NCBI RefSeq assembly: GCF_037940415.1 | Contig: NZ_CP149798.1 | Span: forward strand, 7,039,001-7,103,000 | DNA: 64,000 nt | From: Streptomyces sp. f51 | GTDB taxonomy: Bacteria; Actinomycetota; Actinomycetes; Streptomycetales; Streptomycetaceae | Direction: 5' to 3' | In this document: piece after piece, positions 46,464 to 55,844 of the stretch | Layout of the letters: the number at the start of each line of letters is the position of its first letter | Position numbering within the stretch: position 1 is the stretch's first letter | Notes under the pieces: model-generated | The model's database searches: none | The model's input: the letters and a program-made list of their open reading frames with translations, nothing else | Told to the model about the DNA's origin: nothing | Program-made: the position numbers and the translations under genes

Positions 46464-46967
46464 TCACCGCCGGATCAGCTTCACCTCGCGGCGGTGCGCC
46501 TTCTGGACCTCGGGGGACCAGTCGCCGGTGCAGTAGACGGACACCTCGCTCATCGAGCCGTCGCGCACCTCGGCCCGCACCATCTCGCGGCAGTACCAGC
46601 TGCCATCGGCGTCCTCCCAGCGCTCCTCGAACTCGATGACCATGCCTGTCGGGGTGACGTCCACGCGGTGGCGCGGAACCGTCCCGAGGGCGGGATGGCT
46701 GCCGCGGCGCAGGGCCACGAGGTTGTCGCGGCCGACCGTCTGGAGCCGCCACTGCGGCAGGGTCAGGTCCACGAACACGTCGTCCGTGAACAGCCCTTCA
46801 GGAGCACTGTTGGTTTGCAGGAACTCCACGAAGAGATCGGCGAGTTGCTCGGCCCGGAGGGCGTCGGGAGTGCTCCTGGTCCCGTCGGGGACGGCGCCGG
46901 GCCCGGCCTCCGTGTACCGGCCCTCGATCACCCTCTGCTCGGTCTCCGCTTCGGCTGTGTGCGGCAT
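46464..46967 (-). CDS. NTF2-like (SnoaL-type) small protein
   Basis: A 167-residue protein of about NTF2/SnoaL-fold size, started at ATG 46967 (AGGGTGG upstream); the longer frame upstream has a shadow-like Arg/Pro-rich leader. The middle shows the helix-loop-strand layout of the fold: ALRAEQLADLFVEFLQTNS, FTDDVFVDLTLPQWRLQTVG, FEERWEDADGSWYCREMVRA. No catalytic residues are identified. Many members bind or isomerise small hydrophobic compounds. It lies 109 bases after the ATPase regulator on the same strand. Confidence 0.78.
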   Translation of the reverse strand: MPHTAEAETEQRVIEGRYTEAGPGAVPDGTRSTPDALRAEQLADLFVEFLQTNSAPEGLFTDDVFVDLTLPQWRLQTVGRDNLVALRRGSHPALGTVPRHRVDVTPTGMVIEFEERWEDADGSWYCREMVRAEVRDGSMSEVSVYCTGDWSPEVQKAHRREVKLIRR

Positions 46968-47076
46968 GACGTCCACCCTTCGTACTCCGGCCGTACCCGG
47001 TTCCGTACGGCGCCTCTTCTCCTGAGGCGTGAGACCGGACGGCACGATGTGAGCCCACGGCTCACCCCGCCCCGGC

Positions 47077-50000
47077 TCACAGGCGCCAGGCGGGCGGGGT
47101 CTCCGGTTCGTAGACGCAGAGGGTGCCCGTGCGTACGGCGGTCTCCAGGTGGCGTCCCAGCTGCGGGTGCGCCGCCGCGACACGGCGGACGGCGGCGCGG
47201 ACGCGGGCGGTCACGGCAGTACGGGCGCGTTCCGCGGGGGAACCGGCGCGGCGGACGCGGCCGCCGATGCCGTAGGCGGCGGACAGCTGACGGACGAGCG
47301 CGTCCCGCTCCTCCGCGATCCGGCGCGACCGCACCGCGTCGCCGCTCGCGTCGGCGGCCTCGGCCTCTCCCTCCAGCTCCCGCAGCCGCCGCCGGTACGC
47401 GGCACGCGCGGTGGCGTCGATGACCTCGCCCAGATCGCCGGGAGCGTGCAGGTCGCCCGCGCTCGTACCGACGTCCCCGGCGGTACCGCCGGGTGCGGCC
47501 AGGTCGGTCGCGGGGACCGGGATGCCCGGGCGGCCGAGGAGCACCGCGATGTCGCGCAGGCCCTTGCTGTCGGGGAGGCGGGCCTCCCGGCCCGCGTACA
47601 CCAGATGCCACAACGGCCCCTCGCGGCGGAACTCCGGTGCGGGCGGGGGAGGTTCAGACCGGCGCCCGGGTGCGGCGGGCCCCGCCGCTCCCGCCTCGGC
47701 GGTCCCCACGGCCCCGGTCGCTCCCACCCCGGCGGTCCCCACGGCCCCGGCTGCTTCCGTCCCGGCGGTCCCCACGGCCCCGGCCGCTCCCGTCCCGGCG
47801 GTCCGCGCTGCTCCGACCGCTCCTGTCTCGTCAGCCCCGGCTGCCCCGGCCGCTCCCATCCCGTCAGCCCCTGCTCTTCCCGTCCCCGGCGCCCCCGCTG
47901 CCGCTGCCCTTCCCGTCCCCGGCACCCCTGGCGCCCCTGCCGATTCCGGCACCCCGGCCTTCGAGGCGGTCCCCGCCGTCCCCGCCGTCCCCGGCGTCTC
48001 CTCCGCGATCCGCTCCGCGAGGGCCATCGCTCCGGCTTCCGCGGCGGCCCGTACCGCGCGCTCGCGGTGTCGGCGAGCCGCAGCGTCGTCGCCCGACGAC
48101 CGTGCCAGCAGCGCCAGATGGCGGTCGACCGGGCCCCGGATCGCCGCGCCGATGCCCTCCACCACGAACAGGCCCGCGTACGGAGCCAGGGCGTCGTAGA
48201 GCCGGGACGCGGCGGGATGGGCGCCCACCGCGCCGACGGTCTCCGCGGCCTGCGCCGTCATCGGCAGCCACTCGCTGTCCCGCGGAGCCCGGACGACCGA
48301 GGGCAGCACCCCGGCCAGGCGGCGGGACGCCTCCTCCTGATGTCCCAGCTGCGCCGCGATGAGCGCCAGGGTGACGCGCGGCCACACCCCCGGCATCCGC
48401 TCCAACGGCGCCCGTTCGCGCAGCAGTTGGAGGCCGGCCATGTCGCCGGTCTCCGCGAGCAGGCACCAGCGTTGTGTCTGGGCGAGCAGGGCGGCGTTGG
48501 GGCTGCCCGCGGCGACGCCCAGTGCCTCCACCTCGTCGAGAGCGGCGGCACAGTCGCCGTAGCGACCCTCCATCAGTGCCCGGGTGCCGCGCCACAGGGG
48601 CACGTACCACGCGTACAGCGGCTGTCGCAGCGGCCGCGCCGCGGTGTCGTACGCCGTCGCCTCGGAGTCTGCCCCGGCGAACGAGCCCGTCTCCATCAGC
48701 GCGACCAACCGCAGCCGTCGGCCGAGGAGTTCGAGCGGGAGGTCGCGCCCGGCGCGCGCCAGGGCGATGATCTCCCGGGACCGGTCGAGGCGTTCCCGGC
48801 AGTGGTCGGGACCTGGCCGGGCGTCGCACAGGGCCGCGAGTGCCGGACCGAGGGTCGCCGGGTCACCGACCTCGCGTGCCGTGGCCACCGCCTCGGTGGC
48901 GAGGGCGACGCGCTGTTCCTCGGATGCGAGGAGCGCCGCCGCGAGGGACAGCCTCGCGGTGACGGCAGCGCGCAGCCCGGCGTGCCCGGGATCGCCCGCG
49001 AGAGCGGACCGTGCCTCGCCGAGCAGGTCGGCCTGCTCGCGGTCGGCCACGTCGACCTCGAAGCCGACGGGACCCGTGCCGAGGCCCAGCGCGGCCCGCG
49101 CCAGCAGATCGGGCCGGCCCGCCCGGCGGGCGAGCGCGGCGGCGCGCAGCAGCGTCGTACGGGCCGCCGCCCAGTCCCCGGACCCGAACCGCGCGGCCCC
49201 GAGCCCGAGCAGCGCCTCGACGAGTTCCCCGGCGACACCGGGCCCCCGGCCGGCCGCCTCGCCCCCATCACCGTTTCCCGGATCGTCCGCCGGGTCGGCA
49301 CCGGCGGCCCCGTACGCCCCCACGGCTCTCTCGTACCAGCGGGCCGCCTCCTCGAACGCGAGGAGCGCGGCGGCGCCCTCGGCGGCCTCCCGGCAGTACA
49401 TGGCGGCCTCGCGCGCGTGTTCCGGGCCGGAGAGCAGGAGGTGGTGCGCGATCTCGGCGGGGCCCGTGGCACGGCCGCGCCCGGCGCGCTCGGCCAGAAC
49501 GGCCGCGAGCGTGCGGTGCAGGCCGGCCCGCTCGGCGGGTGCCGGCCTTCCGGACAGGGCCTCGCGCAGGAGATCGTGCCGGAACCGTCCCTCGTCCGCC
49601 CCGGCCTCCGTCAGCAGTCCGGCCCCCTCCGCCTCCCCGAGCAGGGCGCGCACCTGGTCCAGCGGCTCGGCGGCCGCCTCCGCGAGCACGTCGAGACGGA
49701 ACCGTGTTCCCAGCAGGGAGGCGAGGTCCAGCAACCGCGCGGCGCGGGGCGACAGTCCGGCGGTACGGGCACGGACCGCGTCCCTGACCCGGACGGAGAC
49801 CTCCGTCGCCCCGGACCGGGTCCCGTCGAGACGGCCGCCTGACCGCAGCAGCTCCGTCACGAAGAACGCGTCACCGCCCGTGTACCGGGCCAGGGCCCGC
49901 ACGGCCGAGGGCGTGGGCGTGCCGCCCGTGGCGGCGTCGAGCAGGGCCGCCACGTCCTCGTCCCGGAGCGGTCCCACCGGCAGCGCGCTCCCGCGGCGCG

Positions 50001-50580
50001 ACAGCTGGGCACGGGCCCAGACGCGGTCCTGCCAGGCGCTGTCGTCGTCGCGGGCCGTGGCGAGCAGCAGGACCCGGGCCCCGCGTACGGCGTCCGCGGC
50101 CTCCAGGAGCAGCCGCAGCGAGGAGGCGTCGGCCGCGTGGACGTCGTCGAGGACCAGAAGCAGCGGCCGCCGCCGTGCCACCGTCGCGAGGATCTCGGAG
50201 ACGTCCCCCGCCAGCCGCAGCCGCGCCGCCCCCGGGTCCGTCCCGGGCAGCCCGCCGCTCGCCGACCCGTCCAGCACGGCGTTCAGGCAGGGCGAGGCGG
50301 CGACCAGCCGGCCGCAGCGCTCATCGCCCACGACGAGGTCGCGCAGCAGCCGTGACCAGGGTCTGAGCGCGTGCTCGACGGCGTCGGGCGGGCACCAGGT
50401 CCAGACCGTGCGAAAGCCCTCGGCGCGGGCGGCGGCCTCCTCCGCGAGGCGGGTCTTGCCCGCCCCCGCCGCCCCCGTCAGGGTGACGAGTCCGCCCCGG
50501 CCCGCGGCGGCGCGCTCCCGTGCCTCCAGGAGCTCACCGAGTACGTCCTCGCGTCCCACGAACGGGAAGCCCGTCGCCAT
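47077..50580 (-). CDS. Large AAA/STAND-type ATPase regulator with TPR-like core
   Basis: A 1,167-residue protein starting at ATG 50580 (AAGGA upstream). The ATPase module (about 5-330) has P-loop GAAGAGKT (36-43) and Walker B LLLVLDDVHAAD (about 136-147), as in LuxR/LAL and SARP-type regulators. A TPR-like helical region spans about 350-890. An Ala/Gly-rich spacer with an 11-residue repeat (AVGTAGTEAAG type) follows (about 905-985). The C-terminal region (about 1000-1165; PLWHLVYAGREARLPDSKGL and a coiled helical end) is one seen behind such ATPases, but no LuxR HTH is visible, so it is probably not itself a DNA-binding factor. The signal and the output partner are unknown. Confidence 0.8.
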   Translation of the reverse strand: MATGFPFVGREDVLGELLEARERAAAGRGGLVTLTGAAGAGKTRLAEEAAARAEGFRTVWTWCPPDAVEHALRPWSRLLRDLVVGDERCGRLVAASPCLNAVLDGSASGGLPGTDPGAARLRLAGDVSEILATVARRRPLLLVLDDVHAADASSLRLLLEAADAVRGARVLLLATARDDDSAWQDRVWARAQLSRRGSALPVGPLRDEDVAALLDAATGGTPTPSAVRALARYTGGDAFFVTELLRSGGRLDGTRSGATEVSVRVRDAVRARTAGLSPRAARLLDLASLLGTRFRLDVLAEAAAEPLDQVRALLGEAEGAGLLTEAGADEGRFRHDLLREALSGRPAPAERAGLHRTLAAVLAERAGRGRATGPAEIAHHLLLSGPEHAREAAMYCREAAEGAAALLAFEEAARWYERAVGAYGAAGADPADDPGNGDGGEAAGRGPGVAGELVEALLGLGAARFGSGDWAAARTTLLRAAALARRAGRPDLLARAALGLGTGPVGFEVDVADREQADLLGEARSALAGDPGHAGLRAAVTARLSLAAALLASEEQRVALATEAVATAREVGDPATLGPALAALCDARPGPDHCRERLDRSREIIALARAGRDLPLELLGRRLRLVALMETGSFAGADSEATAYDTAARPLRQPLYAWYVPLWRGTRALMEGRYGDCAAALDEVEALGVAAGSPNAALLAQTQRWCLLAETGDMAGLQLLRERAPLERMPGVWPRVTLALIAAQLGHQEEASRRLAGVLPSVVRAPRDSEWLPMTAQAAETVGAVGAHPAASRLYDALAPYAGLFVVEGIGAAIRGPVDRHLALLARSSGDDAAARRHRERAVRAAAEAGAMALAERIAEETPGTAGTAGTASKAGVPESAGAPGVPGTGRAAAAGAPGTGRAGADGMGAAGAAGADETGAVGAARTAGTGAAGAVGTAGTEAAGAVGTAGVGATGAVGTAEAGAAGPAAPGRRSEPPPPAPEFRREGPLWHLVYAGREARLPDSKGLRDIAVLLGRPGIPVPATDLAAPGGTAGDVGTSAGDLHAPGDLGEVIDATARAAYRRRLRELEGEAEAADASGDAVRSRRIAEERDALVRQLSAAYGIGGRVRRAGSPAERARTAVTARVRAAVRRVAAAHPQLGRHLETAVRTGTLCVYEPETPPAWRL
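47690..47875 (-). repeat. 33-bp tandem repeat coding an 11-residue unit
   Basis: Inside the ATPase gene, units AVGTAGTEAAG, AVGTAGVGATG and AVGTAEAGAAG follow one another, with more divergent copies before them, each from 33 bases rich in GGTCCCCACGGCCCC-type words. Copy number is likely to vary between strains. Confidence 0.75.
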
Positions 50581-50665
50581 GGCAGCCGTCCTTGTCGGTA
50601 CCTTCTCCGCAGCGCCCTCCTGTAGAGCGTAGGCAGGGCGCGCGGAGGCCGCGCCGCGAACGGTG

Positions 50666-51841
50666 TCAGTCCGCCCCGGCCGACCGGTACGGGCGGAAGA
50701 ACGCGCGCAGTTCCTCCGCGTAGAGCCCGGGCTCCTCGAACGGGGCGAAGTGCCCGCCGCGGGGAGGCTCGGAGACGTACGCGAGGTTCGTCGTGCGTTC
50801 GAGCCACGCCCTCGGCGGACGCACCAGGTCGCCCGGGAACAGCGAGAATCCGGAGGGCACCTCGACCCGGCGGGCCAGCTGCGCCGGCGGGATCGCTCCG
50901 TTCGCCCGGTACATGCGCATCGACGAGCCGATCGTCCCCGTGAGCCAGTAGAGCGTCACGTTCGTGAGGATCTCGTCCTTCGTGAAGGCCCGTTCGACGT
51001 CTCCGTCGCAGTCGCTCCAGGCCCGGAGCTTCTCCACGATCCAGGCGGCGAGCGCGGCCGGTGAGTCGTTGAGGCCCACGGCGGCCGTCTGCGGCTTGGT
51101 GCGGTGCATCGCGGCGTACGCGCCCTCGGTGGCGCCCCAGGCCGCCGCGCCCCGCATCCACGCGCGTTCCTCGGGCGTGAGGTCGGCCGGGTCCCCGCCG
51201 AAGACGGGCAGGCCCCCGTCCATGCGGTGGACGGCCACGACGCGGTCGGGGTGGTCCAGCGCGAGATAGCGGCTGACGTGGCTGCCGATGTCACCGCCGG
51301 CCGCGCCGAACCGCTCGTACCCGAGCACGTCCATGAGCCCGGCCCAGAGGCCGGCGACGGCGATCGAGTCGAGCGGAGGTCCCGCGGGGCGGTCGGAGTG
51401 TCCGTAGCCGGGCATGTCGGGCACGATCACGTCGAAGGCGTCGGCCGGATCGCCGCCGTGCGCGCCCGGATCGGTGAGCAGCGGGATCACCTTCGTGTAG
51501 CGCCAGAACGAGTCCGGCCAGCCGTGGCTGAGCACCAGCGGCAGGACCGGGCCGGTCGGCGCGACGGCCCGTGCGTGCACGTAGTGGATGCCCAGACCGT
51601 TGAGCCGGACGCGGAAGCGGGGGAGCCGGGCCAGCTCCGCCTCCCGCTGCGGCCAGTCGAACCCGTCGGCCCAGTGGGCGACGAGCTCGCGCAGATACCC
51701 GACGTCGGTCCCCAGCGACCACCCGGCGTCCTCGGGGGCGTCCGGCCAGCGTGTGGCGCGCAGCCGTGAGCGGAGGTCGTCGAGCGCGGCCGGGTCGGTC
51801 CGCGCGATGAACGGCGTGGGGCGGGGCGGGACGTCGGACAT
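50666..51841 (-). CDS. Epoxide hydrolase (alpha/beta-hydrolase)
   Basis: A 391-residue epoxide hydrolase from ATG 51841 (AGGA upstream). The N-terminal EHN region is followed by the alpha/beta-hydrolase core. Signature residues: oxyanion SHGWPDSFW, nucleophile Asp184 (GGDIGSHV), and His364 (RGGHFAPFEEP). The usual Tyr lid residues lie in MRMYRAN. It opens epoxides to diols; similar enzymes detoxify or act in secondary pathways. Divergent from the GlxA regulator at 51949, which may control it. Transcribed toward the large ATPase gene, 85 bases before its start. Confidence 0.93.
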   Translation of the reverse strand: MSDVPPRPTPFIARTDPAALDDLRSRLRATRWPDAPEDAGWSLGTDVGYLRELVAHWADGFDWPQREAELARLPRFRVRLNGLGIHYVHARAVAPTGPVLPLVLSHGWPDSFWRYTKVIPLLTDPGAHGGDPADAFDVIVPDMPGYGHSDRPAGPPLDSIAVAGLWAGLMDVLGYERFGAAGGDIGSHVSRYLALDHPDRVVAVHRMDGGLPVFGGDPADLTPEERAWMRGAAAWGATEGAYAAMHRTKPQTAAVGLNDSPAALAAWIVEKLRAWSDCDGDVERAFTKDEILTNVTLYWLTGTIGSSMRMYRANGAIPPAQLARRVEVPSGFSLFPGDLVRPPRAWLERTTNLAYVSEPPRGGHFAPFEEPGLYAEELRAFFRPYRSAGAD

Positions 51842-51948
51842 GCCCCGCATCCTAGGGAGCCGGCCGGGCGGCCCGGCGGAAGCGGCGCCCGGTGTCCGTG
51901 CGAGCACGTCGATCGATCATGGCCCGCTCCTCCGCGTACCCTCGGAAC

Positions 51949-52905
51949 GTGCCGCCATCTCCCCTGCACCGCGTCGCCGTTCTCGTGCTCGAAGGCGCCA
52001 AGCCCCTCGATGTCGGCATCGCCGCGCAGGTGTTCACCACCCGGGCGAGCATGCCGTACGAGGTGAGGGTGTGCGGCGCGGAACCCGGTCTCGTCACCGG
52101 CGGCGACGGGCTCTCGTACCACGTGGCCCACGGCCTCGACCAACTCGCCTGGGCCGAACTGGTCTTCGTCCCCGGCTACCGGCACCCGGACCGTGAGGAC
52201 CCGCCGTCCGCCGTCGTCGACGCGCTGATCGGGGCCCATGAGCGCGGCGCGCGGCTCGCGGCCATCTCCACGGGCGCGTTCGCGCTCGCCGCCACGGGAC
52301 TGCTCGACGGGAAGCGCGCCACGACGCACTGGCACTACACACGGGCGCTCGCCGTGAAGCACCCGCTCGTCGACGTCGACGAGAACGTCCTGTTCGTCGA
52401 CGAGGGGAGCGTGCTGACCTCGGCCGGCGCCGCCTCCGGCATCGACCTGTGTCTCCACATCCTGCGCGGCGACCTCGGAGTCGCCGCCTCGAACCATGCC
52501 GCCCGCCGTCTGGTCGCGGCCCCCTACCGCAGCGGCGGCCAGGCGCAGTACGTGCCGCGCAGCGTGCCCGAACCACTGGGCGAACGGTTCGCCGCCACCC
52601 GCGAATGGGCCCTGCACCGGCTGGGCGAACCCCTCTCCCTGGAGGCACTCGCCCAGCACGCGGCCGTGTCACCGCGCACCTTCTCGCGCCGCTTCGCGCA
52701 GGACACCGGGTACACGCCCATGCAGTGGGTCATGCGGGCCCGCATCGACATGGCCCGCGAGCTCCTGGAGCGCTCGCAGTGGAGCGTCGAGCAGATCGCC
52801 GCGGGTGTCGGCCTCGGCACCGGCGCCAATCTGCGGCTGCACTTCCACCGGATCCTCGGCACCTCCCCGAGCGAATACCGGCGCACCTTCACCCAGGGCG
52901 AGTAG
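51949..52905 (+). CDS. GlxA-family AraC-type regulator (second copy)
   Basis: A 318-residue regulator from GTG 51949; ATG 51919 is an in-frame alternative, and neither has a strong ribosome site, so a leaderless message is possible. N-terminal DJ-1/PfpI-like domain (about 5-170; HRVAVLVLEGAKPLDVGIAAQ, AISTGAFALAATGLLDGKRATTHW), C-terminal AraC HTH (about 215-312; LEALAQHAAVSPRTFSRRFAQ, QIAAGVGLGTGANLRLHFHRILG). The elbow residue is Thr (STGAF) where many relatives have Cys. Divergent from epoxide hydrolase, so probably regulates it. Confidence 0.9.
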   Translation: MPPSPLHRVAVLVLEGAKPLDVGIAAQVFTTRASMPYEVRVCGAEPGLVTGGDGLSYHVAHGLDQLAWAELVFVPGYRHPDREDPPSAVVDALIGAHERGARLAAISTGAFALAATGLLDGKRATTHWHYTRALAVKHPLVDVDENVLFVDEGSVLTSAGAASGIDLCLHILRGDLGVAASNHAARRLVAAPYRSGGQAQYVPRSVPEPLGERFAATREWALHRLGEPLSLEALAQHAAVSPRTFSRRFAQDTGYTPMQWVMRARIDMARELLERSQWSVEQIAAGVGLGTGANLRLHFHRILGTSPSEYRRTFTQGE

Positions 52906-53012
52906 ACGGCCCGCCACCGGCTGGCGCGATCCTTGCGGACCATGGCGATCTCGCCGCTGTCACCGCCCGGCGCCGCGCGCGAGTCTGGGAGGGAGCCGAA
53001 GGGACATCACTC

Positions 53013-54011
53013 ATGACACGTATCGCCATCAATGGATTTGGCCGCATCGGACGCAACGTTCTGCGCGCCCTGCTGGAACGCGACACGGACCTCGAGGTCG
53101 TCGCCGTCAACGATCTGACCGAGCCCGCCGCCCTCGCGCGGCTGCTCGCCTACGACTCGACGTCCGGCCGGCTCGGCCGCCCGGTGACCGTCGACGGCGA
53201 CACCCTGGTCGTGGACGGCAGGCGCATCAAGGTGCTTGCCGAGCGTGAACCGGGGCAGCTGCCCTGGGCCGAGCTCGACGTGGACGTCGTACTGGAGGCC
53301 ACCGGCCGTTTCACCTCGGCCAAGGCGGCCGGAGCGCACCTGGACGCCGGCGCCCGGAAGGTGCTCGTCAGTGCCCCGGCGGACGGCGCCGACGTGACGC
53401 TGGCGTTCGGTGTCAACAACGACGCCTACGACCCGGCCCTGCACACGATCGTCTCGAACGCGTCGTGCACGACCAACGCGCTCGCCCCGCTGGCCGCGGT
53501 GCTCGACGAGCTCGCCGGGATCGAGCACGGCTTCATGACGACGGTCCACGCCTACACCCAGGAGCAGAACCTCCAGGACGGCCCGCACCGTGACGCCCGC
53601 CGGGCCCGTGCCGCCGCCGTCAACATCGTGCCGACCACGACCGGTGCCGCCAAGGCGATCGGTCTGGTGCTGCCGAACCTCGACGGCAAGCTGTCGGGCG
53701 ACTCGATCCGGGTGCCGGTCCCGGTGGGCTCGATCGTGGAGCTCAACACCACCGTGGCCCGTGACGTGACCCGCGACGAGGTCCTCGCGGCCTACCGCGC
53801 CGCGGCCGAGGGCCCGCTCGCGGGCGTCCTCGAATACTCGGAGGACGCGCTCGTCTCCTCCGACATCACGGGCAACCCGGCCTCGTCGATCTTCGACTCG
53901 GCCCTCACCCGCGTCGACGGCCGCCACATCAAGGTGGTCGCCTGGTACGACAACGAGTGGGGCTTCTCCAACCGCGTCATCGACACACTCCAGCTTCTGA
54001 CCACGGGCTGA
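53013..54011 (+). CDS. gap: Glyceraldehyde-3-phosphate dehydrogenase
   Basis: A 332-residue type I GAPDH from ATG 53013 (AAGGGA upstream). Motifs: NAD fold INGFGRIGRN (5-14), active Cys152 (SNASCTTNALAP), and the base-flanking YTQEQNLQD and WYDNEWGFSNR. It oxidises glyceraldehyde 3-phosphate to 1,3-bisphosphoglycerate with NAD+. The gene is not beside pgk or tpi, so it may be a second gap copy for a special condition. A small monooxygenase starts 48 bases downstream and may be in the same transcript. Confidence 0.96.
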   Translation: MTRIAINGFGRIGRNVLRALLERDTDLEVVAVNDLTEPAALARLLAYDSTSGRLGRPVTVDGDTLVVDGRRIKVLAEREPGQLPWAELDVDVVLEATGRFTSAKAAGAHLDAGARKVLVSAPADGADVTLAFGVNNDAYDPALHTIVSNASCTTNALAPLAAVLDELAGIEHGFMTTVHAYTQEQNLQDGPHRDARRARAAAVNIVPTTTGAAKAIGLVLPNLDGKLSGDSIRVPVPVGSIVELNTTVARDVTRDEVLAAYRAAAEGPLAGVLEYSEDALVSSDITGNPASSIFDSALTRVDGRHIKVVAWYDNEWGFSNRVIDTLQLLTTG

Positions 54012-54059
54012 ACCAGGGGCCCGGGCCCGGCGCCGGCGGCGGTGCGGCAGGATGGACTC

Positions 54060-54377
54060 ATGAGCGTAGTCAAGATCAACGTCCTGACCGTGCCCGCCGA
54101 GCAGCGGGAGACCCTCGAGAAGCGCTTCGCCTCGCGTGCCGGTGCCGTGGAGAGTTCGGACGGCTTCGAGTGGTTCGAGCTTCTCCGTCCCGTCGAGGGG
54201 ACCGACGACTATCTCGTGTACACGCGCTGGCGTGACGAGGAGTCGTTCCAGGCGTGGATGGAGGGTCCGATGAAGTCGGCCCACCAGGGCGGCGGCGACC
54301 GTCCCAAGCCCGCCGCCAGTGGATCCTCCGTCTGGTCGTTCGAGGTCGTGCAGCAGGCGGCGCCGAAGAACGTGTGA
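54060..54377 (+). CDS. Antibiotic biosynthesis monooxygenase-type protein
   Basis: A 105-residue dimeric alpha/beta-barrel (ABM) protein from ATG 54060 (AGGA upstream). VVKINVLTVPAEQRETLEKRFA and DYLVYTRWRDEESFQAWM are characteristic of ABM proteins of the antibiotic-biosynthesis-monooxygenase / heme-degradation group. The catalytic specificity is not decided; related small proteins handle heme or quinones. It ends at a very strong hairpin shared with the convergent gene. Confidence 0.88.
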   Translation: MSVVKINVLTVPAEQRETLEKRFASRAGAVESSDGFEWFELLRPVEGTDDYLVYTRWRDEESFQAWMEGPMKSAHQGGGDRPKPAASGSSVWSFEVVQQAAPKNV

Positions 54378-54390
54378 CACCCGCAGGGAA

Positions 54391-54434
54391 CGGAACCCGC
54401 CCCGCACCGTAGGTCAGGTGCGGGGCGGGTTCCG
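54391..54434. terminator. Bidirectional terminator hairpin
   Basis: Two 18-base arms (54391-54408 and 54417-54434) pair perfectly around an 8-base loop. It lies between the ABM gene (+) and the membrane glycosyltransferase (-) and can end both; its last base touches the latter's stop. Confidence 0.92.
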
Positions 54435-55844
54435 TCACGGGATGCCGACTTCGAACAGGACGTAGCCCGCGTAGGAGCCGGAGGCGAGGGCCGCGACGGT
54501 CAGGACCGCGCACAGGACCGGGGTGCCGAGCCGGCGCATCGCGGTGGCGAAGGGGATGAGCAGGGGGAAGGCGGGGAGCAGGTAGCGGGACACGTTGCCG
54601 AAGATCTGTTGGCTGCCCAGGACGAGGGCGATGGTCAGCAGGGTGCTGACGATCAGCACCGGCGGCGGGCGCAGCCGGAACAGCAGGGGCAGGCTGACCA
54701 GGGCCAGCAGGACGGTGCCCGCGGCGATGACGTCCTCGTGGGGGTAGGCGAAGAGGTAGTCGTAGTGGCCGACCATGAGGGACGTGAACACGTCGATGGT
54801 GTGCCGGCCCCAGTCGAACGAGTGGGCCCACGCCTTGTCCTGGAGCGTGAAGTAACCGCCGTAGTCCCCCATGCGATGGCCGACCCAGCCGAGGTAGCCG
54901 ACCAGTCCGAGGGGGGCGATCAGCACGGCGGCCACGGGACGCAGGACCGCCTCCGGGCCGCCCGCCCCCTCCGGGGTGGGGGAGCCTCTCAGGTCCGTGG
55001 CGGGGAAGCCCCTCGGGTCCGGCGTGGGTGAGCCCCTCCGGCCGCGCACCGCCCGCCACTGCCGGACCAGGTCCAGGAGCGCCGCCAGGGCGAGTGCCGC
55101 GATCAGTGCGGTGGCCGTGGGCCGGGTCAGGCCCGCGGCGCAGGTCAGCAGCCCCGCGGTGAGCCAGTTCCGGCGCATGACGGCGTAACAGGCCCAGGCG
55201 GCGAGAGCGACGTACAGGGACTCCGAGTAGCCCGACCACTCCACACCCGATCCCGGCCACACGGCCCAGAGCCCGGCGGCCGCCAGCCCGGCGCGCCGGC
55301 CGCTGACCAGGGAGGTCACGGCGTGGATGCCCAGCGCGGCGACGAACGAGGCGGCGACGGAGACGACGAGGCCCGCGCCGAGCGGACCGAGTCCGGTGCA
55401 GGAGGAGACCAGACGCATCAGGGCGGGGTACAGCGGGAAGAACGCGGCGGAGTTGCCCTCCAGGGTGATCAGACCGGTGGCACCGCGCACCGGCACGAGC
55501 GCGGGGTGGTAGCCGTGGGCGGCGATCTGCTGGTACCACCAGCCGTCCCAGGTGGCCAGGACGTCCCAGGTGTGGGCGCCGCCCCCGAACCGGGGGTTCT
55601 TCCTGCGGAAGTCGCCGGACGAGTCCAGCAGGTACATGAACACGCAGAAGCCGATGAGCTTCATCGTGCCGTACAGGGCGAGGACGGGACCGTGCCGACT
55701 CGCCGCCCGGCGCAGCCGCACCCGCCAAGTGCCGCCGGCGCCCGGGACCGTGGCGTCCGGCAGGGTGACCGTGGGCCAACGGACCGGGTTCCGGGGCCTG
55801 TTGTCCTGGTGTGCCGAACGGGCCGTGATGCCGGGCTCGTTCAT
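54435..55844 (-). CDS. Polytopic membrane protein, mannosyltransferase/GT-C-like
   Basis: A 469-residue membrane protein of the GT-C mannosyltransferase type, resembling PIG-V/dolichol-P-mannose-like families. The start at ATG 55844 overlaps the stop of the GT2 gene (ATGA). About ten helices; the first extracytosolic loop carries TWDGWWYQQIAAHGYHP (the family WD/DxxWY-like signature, about 93-109), followed by SAAFFPLYPALMR and PTATALIAALAL. GT-C enzymes use lipid-linked sugars to modify proteins or polymers outside the membrane. The upstream GT2-GtrA protein probably supplies the lipid-linked sugar, so the pair may act together. Confidence 0.87.
   Translation of the reverse strand: MNEPGITARSAHQDNRPRNPVRWPTVTLPDATVPGAGGTWRVRLRRAASRHGPVLALYGTMKLIGFCVFMYLLDSSGDFRRKNPRFGGGAHTWDVLATWDGWWYQQIAAHGYHPALVPVRGATGLITLEGNSAAFFPLYPALMRLVSSCTGLGPLGAGLVVSVAASFVAALGIHAVTSLVSGRRAGLAAAGLWAVWPGSGVEWSGYSESLYVALAAWACYAVMRRNWLTAGLLTCAAGLTRPTATALIAALALAALLDLVRQWRAVRGRRGSPTPDPRGFPATDLRGSPTPEGAGGPEAVLRPVAAVLIAPLGLVGYLGWVGHRMGDYGGYFTLQDKAWAHSFDWGRHTIDVFTSLMVGHYDYLFAYPHEDVIAAGTVLLALVSLPLLFRLRPPPVLIVSTLLTIALVLGSQQIFGNVSRYLLPAFPLLIPFATAMRRLGTPVLCAVLTVAALASGSYAGYVLFEVGIP

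Noticed and set aside
52449..53012. An upstream extension of the GAPDH frame
   Set aside because: It crosses the GlxA regulator and has Arg/Pro-rich residues; GAPDH family start and ribosome site place the start at 53013.
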